Part shown: one piece after another, positions 1 through 8,678 of the stretch
Layout: each line of letters opens with the position of its first letter
How positions within the stretch are numbered: the stretch's first letter is position 1
Assembly (NCBI GenBank): GCA_963665155.2
Contig: CAXXFI010000002.1
Span: 682,001 to 746,000 of the forward strand
DNA from: UBA1141 sp963665155
GTDB lineage: Bacteria > Chloroflexota > Dehalococcoidia > Lucifugimonadales > UBA3495
Length of the DNA: 64,000 nt
Reading direction: 5' to 3'
The notes under the pieces: generated by a model
What the model saw: only the letters and a program-made list of their open reading frames with translations
Told to the model about the DNA's origin: nothing
Database searches by the model: none
Program-made: the position numbers and the translations under genes

Positions 1-778
1 CCACCAACTCCATTACCACATCGGAGCCCCGGCCATCGGTGAGTTCTCTCACTCGTTCTACCCTCGTCTCCGCAGTGTTGAACTCCTCGATATTTATGGT
101 AAAGTCAGCGCCAAACTCTTCGGCCAACGCCAGCCGATTTTCCAGCCGGTCCAGCACGATTACCCGGTCTGCGCCCATGTCCTTGGCCATTGCGATGGCG
201 TGCAGACCCAATCCGCCGGCACCCTGAATAACCACATAGTCCCCTTGTTGAGCGCCTGCCCTCATCAACCCCGTGGTCACCGTTCCCATGGCGCAGTTAA
301 CCGGACCCAGTAAATCGTCGGGGAGCTCGTCGGGCACCCGGAAAAACGGGTGGCGAGGGGGCAGGTACAGGTAATCGGCGTAAGTGCCGGTAAAGTAGGG
401 ATAAACTCCGCCAGCGGCGTAACCCCGGTTCAGGCACCAGTTTGTGTTGTTCTTCAAGCACATGTGGCAGTGATAGCATGGGAACACGGCGGCGTAGATA
501 ATCCGGTCTCCCTCTTCGATTGGCACTCCCAGGGTGTCTGTGGCAACGCCGGAGCCCAGCTTATCCACAACTCCAGTCCCTTCATGGCCCATAACCTTTC
601 CTGTGGCGGGCAAAGGTACATTTATCTGGTCCCCCCGCCAGGTGTGAAGGTCGGAGCCACAAATTCCGGCTTGGGTCATCCGCAGCACCACTGCGCCGGG
701 TTCCGGGTCCGGTACCTCGAACTCATCGATTTCGAAAGGCTTGCCATACTCCTTACAAATGACTACTCGCCCTTTCAT
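1..778 (-). CDS. Zinc-dependent alcohol dehydrogenase (MDR family), C-terminus outside window
   Basis: A medium-chain zinc dehydrogenase that would interconvert an alcohol and its aldehyde or ketone with NAD(P) in the cytosol. About 259 codons are visible, read leftwards from ATG at 778; the rest lies beyond position 1. The N-terminal GroES-like domain shows the catalytic zinc motif GICGSD (Cys40) and GHEGTGVV (His64). It also has a four-cysteine structural zinc lobe (Cys101, 104, 107, 115). A Rossmann glycine motif, GAGGLGLHAIAMAKDMGA, follows. No clear Shine-Dalgarno sequence is seen at this start. The family is certain, but the substrate cannot be read from sequence. The next gene leftward of the UspA gene and on the same strand, it is separated by about 190 bp. 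Confidence 0.88.
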   Translation of the reverse strand, partial: MKGRVVICKEYGKPFEIDEFEVPDPEPGAVVLRMTQAGICGSDLHTWRGDQINVPLPATGKVMGHEGTGVVDKLGSGVATDTLGVPIEEGDRIIYAAVFPCYHCHMCLKNNTNWCLNRGYAAGGVYPYFTGTYADYLYLPPRHPFFRVPDELPDDLLGPVNCAMGTVTTGLMRAGAQQGDYVVIQGAGGLGLHAIAMAKDMGADRVIVLDRLENRLALAEEFGADFTINIEEFNTAETRVERVRELTDGRGSDVVMELV

Positions 779-968
779 GTTTTCGCCTCCAAATTAGACA
801 CAAGATTAAGATTTGCGGGTCAATTACTAGAAAACACCCTACTTAGCACCCACAGGCTTAATACCCACCAGCCCGATACACGCCGGATCCCTGAGGGATT
901 ACCTTTGATTGGTGCACCAATCAGGACCCGGACCCGTTTATCCGGGTCCGGGTATAGTCAAGACAGTC

Positions 969-1859
969 TTAGCCAGCGCGGTTCACCAGAACCGGCCCTG
1001 CGGCGTAGCGCACGACCCGATCGGCCACGCTACCCATGACCCACCGACCGACCCCGGACCGGCCGTGGGTGGTCATAGCCACCAGCGCATGGGGAAACTC
1101 ATTGGTCAATTCCACTATGGCATGGGCCGCGTCTCCGTGGGCAACATGGGCGACCGAGGAATGAGCCCCATCTGCGACCAGGCGCTCGCCCACTTGCCGC
1201 AAGTGGTCTTCCTCGTAGGAATGGGACTGGTCCGATGGTATTACCGAGACCAAACGAATGGGTATGGCTAACGCTTTAGACAGATTCACGGCATCGGGTA
1301 GGATGCGCTCGGCGATTGCCGAACCGTCTTGGGGCACAATTATGCTCTCCAAGTTCGTGTCCGTCGTTGAGCTGCCTTCATCTTTACCGCGAACGATGAA
1401 GAGCGGAGTTTTTATGGCGTGAAGAATCTTGTCCGTGACGCTACCCATCACCCACCGGCCCATACCCGACCGGCCATGGGTACACATGACGACCAGAGTA
1501 TTCGGCTGATCTTGGGCGATTTCGATAATGTGGTGGACCGGATCGCCCACCGGGTTTCTGGGAACCTGACTCCCGCCACGATGGGGTTCAAGAAAATTGG
1601 TAGTTACGCCAACGCCAGCGGCTTTCAGCGTATCGGCAGAGGGGTTCAAATAATGGGAAGCGTCCTCTCGGTGTTGGTGGAATTCCTGGGCTCGTTCTTG
1701 CCAGTGGGCAACATCAGGATAGTAAAAAACCGGCTCAGGCTCATAAACGAAGAGTAGCTCCACCGGGGAATTCAAGGCCGTTGCGAGCATCCGGACATAG
1801 GGCAGTGTCTGCTCACTCAGTGAAGACCCGTCTAGGGGTACCAGAATTCTGTCATACAT
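969..1859 (-). CDS. Tandem-domain universal stress protein (UspA family)
   Basis: A cytosolic universal stress protein made of two UspA folds, residues about 1-155 and 160-296. Each half starts with the beta strand and Asp typical of the family (RILVPLDGS; SIIVPQDGS). Each ends with the ATP-binding loop G-x2-G-x9-G-S (GRSGMGRWVMGSV in the first, GRSGVGRWVMGSV in the second), so both halves look able to bind ATP. The start ATG at 1859 is preceded by TAGGAGGCGG at a good distance. Its role is probably stress adaptation, but no partner is evident. A short degenerate piece of the same family is found at 9165-9243. The two halves differ enough that the duplication is old. Confidence 0.9.
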   Translation of the reverse strand: MYDRILVPLDGSSLSEQTLPYVRMLATALNSPVELLFVYEPEPVFYYPDVAHWQERAQEFHQHREDASHYLNPSADTLKAAGVGVTTNFLEPHRGGSQVPRNPVGDPVHHIIEIAQDQPNTLVVMCTHGRSGMGRWVMGSVTDKILHAIKTPLFIVRGKDEGSSTTDTNLESIIVPQDGSAIAERILPDAVNLSKALAIPIRLVSVIPSDQSHSYEEDHLRQVGERLVADGAHSSVAHVAHGDAAHAIVELTNEFPHALVAMTTHGRSGVGRWVMGSVADRVVRYAAGPVLVNRAG

Positions 1860-2424
1860 AGCACCGCCTCCTAATTACCCTGATACCTGATTCGTGAGCG
1901 TTTCCCATTTTGTGATTTAACCGGTTCGTACCATGCACCTCTTGTTTCCGTATATCCGAACGTTCGGTTATTTCCGAACTGTTCGTTCCTCATATCCGAC
2001 CCTCTGGCCCAACCTAGAAGCCCTGACTTCTTGCCGCTCTGTAGCAGTGAATCTGGTTGCCATATCCGGATGATCCGCTGCAGCTAATCCCGTGCAGCTA
2101 GTCACATCCTCGTTATCGTTATATGCAACTCAATATGCCCTGGTCTAATAGCTATTCGGCCACCGTGTCCGCATTATACTACCCTGGCTGAACCGACGCA
2201 TACAGGCATAAGAACCGGTTATATTGTCTGGCCTTAATACCAAGAGGTTTGTGCCCTCACTAGTGAAACTTTATTGGACCGGAACTTGCGGGTCCCGCCT
2301 GGACCTGGATTGAATCCGGTCCGCACCTTCTTTTCTCCACCAGCACGATGCGCCAAGCAGCCCCGTGATGTCTTCGCCCATCCAAGCTGTGTCTCCGTAC
2401 ACGATCAAATCGGCGATATGGTTA
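1860..2424. other. Intergenic stretch without a recognisable gene
   Basis: About 560 bases between the UspA gene and the VOC promoter. It holds a short cluster of related words (tatccgaacgttcggtt, ttccgaactgttcg, atatccgaccc at about 1950-2000). This includes the 12-bp palindrome ccgaacgttcgg at 1956-1967, which could be an operator for the leftward UspA gene. No coding sequence is supported. Confidence 0.4.
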
Positions 2425-2454
2425 TTGGCAAAATTATCCGCTGACGGTTATAAT
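2425..2454 (+). promoter_or_regulatory. Sigma-70-like promoter for the VOC-family gene
   Basis: TTGGCA (2425-2430) and a perfect TATAAT (2449-2454) are separated by 18 bp. They lie about 80 bp upstream of the VOC gene start at 2533, on the same strand. Only sequence match supports it. Confidence 0.5.
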
Positions 2455-2532
2455 GCGAGACTAAACGTTGGAAAACCCCGGTCAAATTGCGGAATCGTAG
2501 TCTCGATAATAAATTTCCGAGGAGTAGTTATC

Positions 2533-2982
2533 ATGGCACAGCCAAAACGAGTCGGCCACTTGGTAATTAACGTAAAAGACGTTGCAACATCAGTAAAGTT
2601 CTACACCGAAGTCCTTGGCTTTGAGATTGCCCTGGAACGTCCCGGAATGGGAACGTTCTTGACCTGCGGCAAGATTCATCACGACCTGGCACTGTTCCAA
2701 GCGGCACCCGACGCCGCTCCGGTAACCAAGGGTGGGTTGGGTCTTAACCACATGGCGTTGCAAGTGGAAGACTTCGATATGTTGACCCAGTACTACAACA
2801 TTTTGAAAGAGCGGGATCTGATAGACCACACCGTCGACCATCAAATGACCCGCAGCATTTACCTGAACGACCCGGACGGCAACGGCATCGAGTTGTTCTG
2901 TAACTCTCAAGAAGAAGCCGTAGACGGCTTGGCGATGATGCGCTCTACCGATCGCAAAAACACGGAGTTGATCTTCAGCTAA
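2533..2982 (+). CDS. VOC-family (glyoxalase/extradiol dioxygenase fold) protein
   Basis: A 149-aa vicinal oxygen chelate protein. The beta-alpha-beta-beta-beta units are visible in VGHLVINVKDVATSVKFY near the N-terminus and GLNHMALQVEDFDML in the second half, with the metal-ligand pattern His8, His-77 region and Glu in DPDGNGIELF. This ending is typical of extradiol-type dioxygenase relatives and catechol-2,3-dioxygenase-like proteins. An in-frame extension back to 2365 exists. However, ATG at 2533 is preceded by GAGGAG (2519-2524) and begins the conserved fold, so it is chosen. A strong palindromic terminator follows at 3133. Substrate unknown; an aromatic-ring or aldehyde substrate is only a guess from the family. 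Confidence 0.85.
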   Translation: MAQPKRVGHLVINVKDVATSVKFYTEVLGFEIALERPGMGTFLTCGKIHHDLALFQAAPDAAPVTKGGLGLNHMALQVEDFDMLTQYYNILKERDLIDHTVDHQMTRSIYLNDPDGNGIELFCNSQEEAVDGLAMMRSTDRKNTELIFS

Positions 2983-3132
2983 CCCCCGGTAAACAGTTGG
3001 ATGTTGAACCGTTAGGCTTACTGCCGGCGCCATTGGCCGATTGTTTTAGCCGAGGAAACCTGTCTTAATATAATTCTCGGCTCGAATTCTTGGTCCGGTG
3101 ATGTCCCTGAAGCGGTAAAACGAAGAACTCAA

Positions 3133-3177
3133 ATCACGGCCTTATCTCCCCATTAATTGGGGAGATAAGGCCGTGAT
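3133..3177. terminator. Perfect 19-bp palindrome, probable intrinsic terminator
   Basis: Arms of 19 bases (3133-3151 and 3159-3177) pair perfectly around a 7-base loop, attaatt, and are followed by gtttct. The position 150 bp after the VOC gene and before the next gene fits a transcription terminator. The T-tract is weak, so it could also be an intergenic palindrome of the kind seen at 13.3, 17.8 and 21.5 kb. Confidence 0.6.
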
Positions 3178-3260
3178 GTTTCTATCTCAGCCATTAACAT
3201 CCCGGGCCATTAACATCCGTCTGGGCTTTTAGCCAAAAAATCAGAATTTCAGAGGGTCCT

Positions 3261-4334
3261 ATGAGCAAGCTGGAGTTTGCCGTTTGGGACGGTTTCCCGA
3301 TCTACGAAATGAAGGTCTCACCGGTGGCGGCCGATGTCTATCAGCAGCACCTAAAAGAAGCCCAACTAGCCGAGGAACTTGGCTACAGTTCCTACTACAC
3401 GATTGAGCATCAGAACTCCAGTGTGGGCCAGCTAACCTCCCCCAGTCTTTTCTTGTGCGCTGTGGCCCAGCACACCACGACCCTACGCGTCGGTGCCATG
3501 ATCTACCAGTTGCCCTTCTACCAGCCTATGCGCCTAGCCCAAGAAGTTGCCATGCTGGACCATCTATCTCAAGGCCGGGTGGAGTTCGGCACCGGAATCG
3601 GCGTCCACGAGCACGAATTCATTCGCTGGGGACTGCCCTTCGAACAACGCAGGCAAATGTCTGAGGAAGCCCTGGAAATAATCGTTCAAGGTTGGACTCA
3701 AGAGACTGTGACCTACGAAGGAAAATTCTGGCAATATGACGAAGCCCTGCCTTTCCCCAAGCCATATCAGCAGCCTCACCCGCCAATCTGGGTCGGGGCA
3801 CATAGTCCGGCATCCCTGGAATTTGCCGCCAAGAAGAACTACCACGTTTCCCAGAACCTGGACGTTGATCCGGTTATCGCCGAGAAATTTGAGCTGTACC
3901 GTAAGGCCTGGCGTGAATGCCAGCACTCCGGCCCCATGCCCCGAACTTTCCTAATGCGACCGGTCCATGTGGCTGAGACCGACCAACAGGCCCGAGAACA
4001 AGCGGAGAAAGCCCTTCTGGCTTCCCGAGGGGCCATTCGCCAAGGAATCGAGAATACGAGGGTGGGCTTCAAAGGAACCGAGCCCACACCCACGAATCAG
4101 GAACTTAACCGGGTGTTCCAGGGAATGGATACGTCGTTCGATTTTTGGCTGGAAAACGGGCTGGCTTTGGTGGGCAGCCCGAAGACCGTGCTGAAGCAAC
4201 TGGAGGCGCAGTACGCTTTGATCGGCTACGACATATTTTGCGCCAATCACCGGTTCGGCCCCATGTCCTCTGAGATGTCCATTAAATCCATGACGCTGTT
4301 CGCCAAAGAGGTCATGCCAGCCTTCGCCAAGTAG
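3261..4334 (+). CDS. LLM-class flavin-dependent oxidoreductase
   Basis: A 357-aa bacterial-luciferase-like monooxygenase expected to use reduced FMN or F420 in the cytosol. The TIM-barrel landmarks are seen in order: EELGYSSYYTIEHQN near residue 40 (the family's early WxxEHH-type segment), the conserved barrel strand RVGAMIYQLPFYQP, and the hallmark DHLSQGRVEFGTGIG near residue 105. PIWVGAHSPASLEFAAKK follows near residue 175, and a C-terminal VGSPKTVLKQLEAQ. Length is normal for the family. ATG at 3261 follows AGAGGG. It stands alone, so pathway is unknown. Such enzymes are abundant in SAR202-type Chloroflexota and are usually linked to oxidation of recalcitrant organics, which here is inference only. 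Confidence 0.9.
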   Translation: MSKLEFAVWDGFPIYEMKVSPVAADVYQQHLKEAQLAEELGYSSYYTIEHQNSSVGQLTSPSLFLCAVAQHTTTLRVGAMIYQLPFYQPMRLAQEVAMLDHLSQGRVEFGTGIGVHEHEFIRWGLPFEQRRQMSEEALEIIVQGWTQETVTYEGKFWQYDEALPFPKPYQQPHPPIWVGAHSPASLEFAAKKNYHVSQNLDVDPVIAEKFELYRKAWRECQHSGPMPRTFLMRPVHVAETDQQAREQAEKALLASRGAIRQGIENTRVGFKGTEPTPTNQELNRVFQGMDTSFDFWLENGLALVGSPKTVLKQLEAQYALIGYDIFCANHRFGPMSSEMSIKSMTLFAKEVMPAFAK

Positions 4335-4498
4335 GTCTTGATCAAGACCTAACCCTAGAACTTACTCACGAACCCAATCACTAAGCCGGGCATCGGTCAC
4401 ATACTTTAATCTCGAAATTCACCTGGGAAGAGAATGAAAATTCGGACAGACGTTTTAGACGTGGATTTTATTATCAGTTTTATTCAAAGCGGTCCATT

Positions 4499-5245
4499 AT
4501 GATCCGAGCCGCCGTTTTTGACCTGGATGGAACTCTGATCGGCAGGGATGAAATACTGTCGGCCAGAGTGGCGGCAGCGGTGCGGCGACTGGGTGAATCT
4601 ATTCAGGTCAGCATAGCCACTGGAAGGGAGGCCGCCCACGCCGTGGACTACGCACGGCAACTGGGCCTATCCACTCCTCAGATTTGCGACGGTGGGGCTG
4701 CCATTTTAAACCCGGATACGGGAGAGCCTTTGTGGACTGCCCCATTGGAACCCACATTGGCCCGGAAAATCATCGACAGCCTGCATACAAACGGAACCGA
4801 CTTCATCGCCACTCATCCTGAAGGATCGATTACTGCCATCGGCGACATTTGCGGACTCAACATTATCCGCGTCTCCGCCTTGGACATGGACGAGGCAGGT
4901 GCGGACAAAGTGGCAGCCCAGTTTCTTCCAGAGCCTGAGTTGCACTTGGTCAAGGTTTACCTACCCTACAATGACCTCTGGGCCGTGGACTTCACCAGGC
5001 GAGGCATCGACAAGGCGACCGGAACCCACAAGCTGGCTCAGATGATCGGGGCGGATGTCGGAGACATGGTAGCGGCTGGGGACAGCTACAACGACCTTCC
5101 GTTGCTGAAGGTGTGCGGCCTAGCCATTGCCATGGGAGACGCGCCTGAAGAGATCAAGGCATTGGCCGACTACGTGGCCCCGTCGGCTGAGGAAGATGGC
5201 TTGGCAGTGGCGATTGAAGAGTTCGTGCTGCCCAGGCTCAGATAG
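4499..5245 (+). CDS. HAD-superfamily hydrolase, Cof-type phosphatase
   Basis: A 248-aa haloacid dehalogenase-like phosphatase. Motif I is FDLDGTLIG near the N-terminus, with nucleophile Asp8 and acid/base Asp10. Motif II is SIATGRE near residue 42. The C-terminal motifs are a Lys (GIDKATGTHKLAQ) and the metal-binding GDSYNDLPLL near residue 196, followed by VAMG-like GLAIAMGDAPEEIKALADYV. This layout with a C2 cap is the Cof/YbiV sugar-phosphatase subgroup. ATG at 4499 is used, though no strong ribosome-binding site is visible. It is monocistronic. The phosphorylated substrate is unknown. Confidence 0.9.
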   Translation: MIRAAVFDLDGTLIGRDEILSARVAAAVRRLGESIQVSIATGREAAHAVDYARQLGLSTPQICDGGAAILNPDTGEPLWTAPLEPTLARKIIDSLHTNGTDFIATHPEGSITAIGDICGLNIIRVSALDMDEAGADKVAAQFLPEPELHLVKVYLPYNDLWAVDFTRRGIDKATGTHKLAQMIGADVGDMVAAGDSYNDLPLLKVCGLAIAMGDAPEEIKALADYVAPSAEEDGLAVAIEEFVLPRLR

Positions 5246-5316
5246 CCCCATACCTAACGGGCTTTGACCTTCGAGGCCATTTTTTAGGGCCTATCGAACT
5301 ATCACATCGAATCCTT

Positions 5317-5415
5317 CGACAGGCTCAGGATGAGCGGGCTTAAGTCCCAACCGCGACAGGCTCAGGATGAGCGGGCTTAGGTCCCAACCGCGAGAGGCGC
5401 AGGATGAGCGGATGC
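5317..5415. repeat. 37-bp tandem repeat of the ttcgacaggctcagg type
   Basis: Units starting at 5317, 5354 and 5391 repeat with a 37-bp period (core cgacaggctcaggatgagcg). The third is degraded. Related single or inverted copies occur at about 5440-5510, 9115-9143 and 60845-60907. This word family is a common interspersed palindromic repeat in environmental bacterial genomes. The 320-bp gap between the HAD gene and the dioxygenase remnant holds nothing else. Confidence 0.8.
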
Positions 5416-5566
5416 AGAACCTAACCTGACCCCGGACACAGGCTCATCCCGTTCGTGGTGAGCCCGTCGAACCATCCTTTCGGGCAATGATCATTCGACT
5501 AACTCAGAACGAACGGAATCCAGAGGCCATACTCAGGCCACACTATGGAATGCCGAGAAAAAGGCC

Positions 5567-6712
5567 CTATTCCCAGACGGCGGCCACCCGGTAGGCTAAT
5601 TGGGTGTGGGACTCGCGCACGTCCACAATCTCGGCTGGCCGGTCCCCCAGGGTTCCCAGGGCGACAATCCAGTTAAGAATTTCGTGGTCGCCCGACTCCT
5701 GAATCTCTTCCGGCGTCAGCCCCGCCAGCTTGCTCCCCTGACCGCTGCGCACCCACTCCAGGTAGACCCTGTCGGTCTCAATATCTATGGAGCGGCACTG
5801 AAACTTGTGGGCCAGAAAGCTGTGGGACCAACTGGATGACGCCACCACCGCCACCCGTTCGCTGCGCTGGTCCAAGAACCGCCTGATCCCTTGCCCCAGT
5901 TGGTAGCAGCGGGCCGGTGTGGGCCTAGAAACTCGGACGGAAACCCCGATTCTCCCAAGCCGTCGTTTTCTTAATGTCGATTATAGATGTAAAAGTTGGT
6001 TGTTGAAACGGCTTACATACACTTCCATGCCGCATAATACTGGAATACGTCTGCTTGGGGTAGCGCGAAACTCGGCCAATGGCTTTCCGGCCAGACCTCT
6101 AGGCGGGTAATCGGGGCCAGCCTCTTCGCCGTAACAGTTGACGAACAAGGGCAGCAATGGGAACTTTCCCTCCGGGTCAAGAAACCCCAGAGGATTAATA
6201 ATGGCGTGGGCCAGCCCCCAATCCCAGCCCTTCAAGGCGCTGGAAGAAGACATGTCGAACCCGTCTCGAATGAGAAAGTTGCGCATGGCCTGGGAAAAGG
6301 GTTTGGGGCAATTGAATGAGAATTTCTTCTCCGGCACGGCGTCCCAAAGGTTGGTCCGGGCCGCTCCACGCTGGAAAGGGTAGCCTTCGACTTGATCGCC
6401 GGTGTACAAGCAAAACGGGGGCAGATTGTCTTGTAGAAAATTCTCCGCTTGATCGTCGCCTATTACTATCAGCACATCGGGGTCCCACTGGTGCAGCCGG
6501 TCCCGCATAACGGCGAAAGACTCGATCACCTTCTGTTGGTCAAGCTTATCTTGGGCCAAGCCGTTGTCCTGACCCAGTTCCTCAAGCAACTGGGCGGGCG
6601 TCTCATAATCCGGTATCCGGGCATAAATGCGCTCCCGGCCTTTGTGCCACACCTCCGGCGGTGTGAGGATGATGGGACCGTGGGAGCAGCCCAGTCCAAA
6701 AATCTCGGCCAT
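5567..6712 (-). pseudogene. Extradiol ring-cleavage dioxygenase (LigB-like), interrupted by a repeat insertion
   Basis: Class III extradiol dioxygenase of the LigB/protocatechuate-4,5-dioxygenase type, which would open an aromatic ring with Fe(II) and O2. The N-terminal 210 residues (MAEIFGLGCSHGPI with the metal-ligand His, then VIGDDQAENF and VNCYGEEAGPDYPPR) are intact from ATG at 6712. They then run into a ~145-bp element (5935-6079) that adds a foreign tail and a TAA at 5981-5983. After the element the same frame resumes with SRPTPARCYQLGQGIRR and the C-terminal block containing SSWSHSF, ending at 5567. The insertion is thus in frame with only one stop codon. The native protein would have been roughly 320 residues. 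Function is lost unless the stop is read through. Confidence 0.85.
5935..6079 (-). repeat. ~145-bp interspersed element, copy A (MITE-like), inside the dioxygenase gene
   Basis: This segment matches 49990-50134 over its whole length with roughly 85% identity by eye (shared words include aagccgtcgttttcttaa, ggaatacgtctgcttgg and tagcgcgaaac). Copy B has short inverted ends (tggccggg at both). Read leftwards it encodes the tail FRATPSRRIP in both copies. No transposase is inside, so it resembles a non-autonomous element. Exact ends are uncertain by several bases. Confidence 0.7.
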
Positions 6713-6823
6713 GGTTTTCCTCCGTCCAGAGAAATAATAGCCAACAAGCTTAATAGACCCGATTAGTCAGGATTGTATTGCCGTGCCACAGAGGTGTCAA
6801 TTCAACTCCAGGCCGGCTTTTGC

Positions 6824-7407
6824 CAGCCAATTTCCCAAGGCGCCAGACCGACCTATGATGGCCCATTGGCTGCTGCGGATGAGGGCACCCCCAACATGAT
6901 GAACTCGCCTACCTAAAGTTCGCAGTTGCGGCCAGCCGACCGGCCCAGGGAAACAAAGGCGTCTTGTTCTATGCCACGGACACTGAGCAGTGGTCCTATG
7001 ATGATGGAGCGGCGTGGCAGAATATCGACCTAAATATACCGGCGCAAGCCACGCAATCCGCCCTCGAGGACGAGACCGACGAGGACTCTTACGCAGCGCC
7101 GGACATGATTAAGCTCTCGCCGGGCGTTGCCAAGTCGTATTGTTCTGTCGCGAGCGACGGTACCTTGCAGGCCAATAGCTACAATACCGCTAGCACGGTC
7201 AAGGACTCGGCGGGGAATTACACCCACACAATCGGCGATGACATGGGGAATGCAAATGGCTCACCGGTTCTGAATCAAGAAGATATAAACGGGATAATAC
7301 GATGCTCTTCCATAGCGGCTGGAACATATACTGTCCATATAAGAAATCTTTCTCAAACTGATACTGATGCGGCTCACAACGTAACTAACCACGGGGATCA
7401 GGTGTAG
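6824..7407 (+). pseudogene. Phage virion-like protein fragment
   Basis: An open frame from 6883 to 7407 with no good start codon. It contains GNKGVLFYATDTEQWSYDDG, the kind of segment found in phage tail or virion-appendage proteins, then a low-complexity acidic and Asn/Thr-rich C-terminus ending in NVTNHGDQV. Just upstream another frame (from about 6824) reads GARPTYDGPLAAADEGTPN and appears to be the continuation, so a frameshift near 6893-6900 is likely. No catalytic motif. I read it as a decayed structural gene of a prophage; the exact family is not recognised. Confidence 0.45.
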
Positions 7408-7870
7408 TGATGAAAGTAATATTGTTCCAGAATCTAAAACCGGGATACAATTTGCGCCGGATGACCTGGGATTACTTCAATCGTCACCGGTCCTTGACTT
7501 GGAGTGTGTTGAGCATTACGTTCCTGGACTGAATCCCGACCTCGGTCAATTGATCGTGACCGAAGACGATATTACGTTCGATGCTGGACCCAACGGACAA
7601 GGAGCGGCTAGCCAAAGTCGAGACTGATGTGGGGTGGATCAAGGCTTCCCTGAGCGCATTGATGTAAGCCAGAAGGAGCACCACGAACATCTCGATTCTC
7701 CCATCGAGAAGTATCCAACTGTCGGTTCGCCCAACGGCTCCAATAGCGGCATTACCATAATCGTTGGGAAATAGACGGTCGGGCTTCTTGTGACTATTCC
7801 GTTAGGCGGCGGCGTGACGGGTGTGTTGGCTTACCTGAACTCCATCGGAAACTCCATCGAAGTTCTTGGT
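7408..7870 (+). other. Decayed phage-like debris
   Basis: Several short coherent pieces lie head to tail. ATG at 7410 starts a 40-aa peptide (MKVILFQNLKPGYNLRRMTW), directly coupled to the preceding fragment. A piece around 7580-7650 reads DPTDKERLAKVETDVGWIKA, resembling the N-terminal coiled coil of XhlA/holin-type phage proteins. A piece near 7770-7872 reads IPLGGGVTGVLAYLNS, a membrane-like stretch. Each ends in stops or frame changes. Together they look like the lysis end of a lost prophage. Confidence 0.4.
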
Positions 7871-8036
7871 TAACTACCAGAGGCACCCAGCGTCCTTGCG
7901 ACGAGCCTCGGCTTCCCCCGGAGTCGAGTAGTGCCCCAGGAATGGCATTCCCCGTAGGGTGCTCCAGCATCCCCTATCATATTTTCCCTTACCAGGCCCA
8001 GAGTTGGCACATTCAAAGCATTGTGAGGAAGTAACC

Positions 8037-8588
8037 ATGGGCAAAAAATTTGATGAGATTGGTGATCAGCGCCGTCAGTTTATCGAGCAACAAAAGATGT
8101 TTTTCGTCGGTACCGCTGATGGAAATGGCCGGGTTAATGTTTCTCCCAAGGGTATGGACTCATTGAAAGTAATGGGAGACAACAGGGTCGTCTGGCTAAA
8201 CTTGACCGGGAGTGGCAACGAAACGGCGGCCCACTTGATCGAAAACGACCGTATGACCCTGATGTTCTGCGCCTTTGAAGGCTCGCCCCTGATTCTTCGT
8301 TTGTACGGTCACGCCAGAGTGATTCATCCAAGAGATAGCGAATGGGAAGGGCTGTTTTCAATGTTCCGCCCCATTCCGGGGGCCAGGCAGATCATGGACA
8401 TGCAGGTCGATCTTGTCCAGGAATCCTGCGGCATGGCCGTGCCGTTGTTCGACTTCAACGAGCAAAGAGATATGTTAGAGAACTATTGGGAGGAACGAAA
8501 AAGCGGGCAGCAGCTGCATAAATATTGGGAGAACCGGAATCAGGTGAGCATCGACGGCAAGCCGACTAGAATTCTCAGCGAAGTGTAA
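8037..8588 (+). CDS. Pyridoxamine 5'-phosphate oxidase family protein (FMN-binding split barrel)
   Basis: A 183-aa flavin-binding split-barrel protein. The barrel start is seen in FVGTADGNGRVNVSPKGMDSL (residues about 24-44). RVVWLNLTGSGNETAAHLIEN and MTLMFCAFEGSPLILRLYGHARV follow, the usual FMN-contact strands of the PNPOx-like/pyridoxamine family. The C-terminus (YWEERKSGQQLHKYWENRNQVSIDG) is typical of the stand-alone actinobacterial and chloroflexal subgroup. An in-frame extension to 7959 exists, but ATG at 8037 has GAGGAAG just upstream and begins the conserved sequence. Likely an FMN- or F420-dependent reductase or oxidase; not a true PdxH. Confidence 0.85.
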   Translation: MGKKFDEIGDQRRQFIEQQKMFFVGTADGNGRVNVSPKGMDSLKVMGDNRVVWLNLTGSGNETAAHLIENDRMTLMFCAFEGSPLILRLYGHARVIHPRDSEWEGLFSMFRPIPGARQIMDMQVDLVQESCGMAVPLFDFNEQRDMLENYWEERKSGQQLHKYWENRNQVSIDGKPTRILSEV

Positions 8589-8650
8589 CGGATACTGCCA
8601 TCTATTTTGAGGCAACCCTCCCTTTTAAGGCAAAGCCCCGTTAGAGGAGT

Positions 8651-8678
8651 AGGGGTTCGAGTCCCCTCTCCCACTGCA
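8651..8678 (+). other. tRNA 3'-end fragment (possible attachment-site scar)
   Basis: The sequence aggggttcgagtcccct folds as a five-base-pair T arm with the loop ttcgagt. It is followed by ctcccac and tgca, as in the 3' acceptor strand of a tRNA. No matching D arm, anticodon arm or 5' acceptor strand (gtgggag) lies upstream, so it is not a complete gene. Truncated tRNA 3' ends are the typical footprint of integrase attachment sites, and phage debris lies just upstream. Confidence 0.55.

Noticed and set aside
5317..5415. Possible CRISPR array
   Set aside because: Units are directly adjacent with no variable spacers, and the word belongs to a common interspersed repeat family.
5935..6079. 9-bp target duplication ccgagtttc flanking the element inside the dioxygenase
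   Set aside because: The left copy is partly matched in the second element copy (ccgggtttc), so it is likely part of the element rather than duplicated target.
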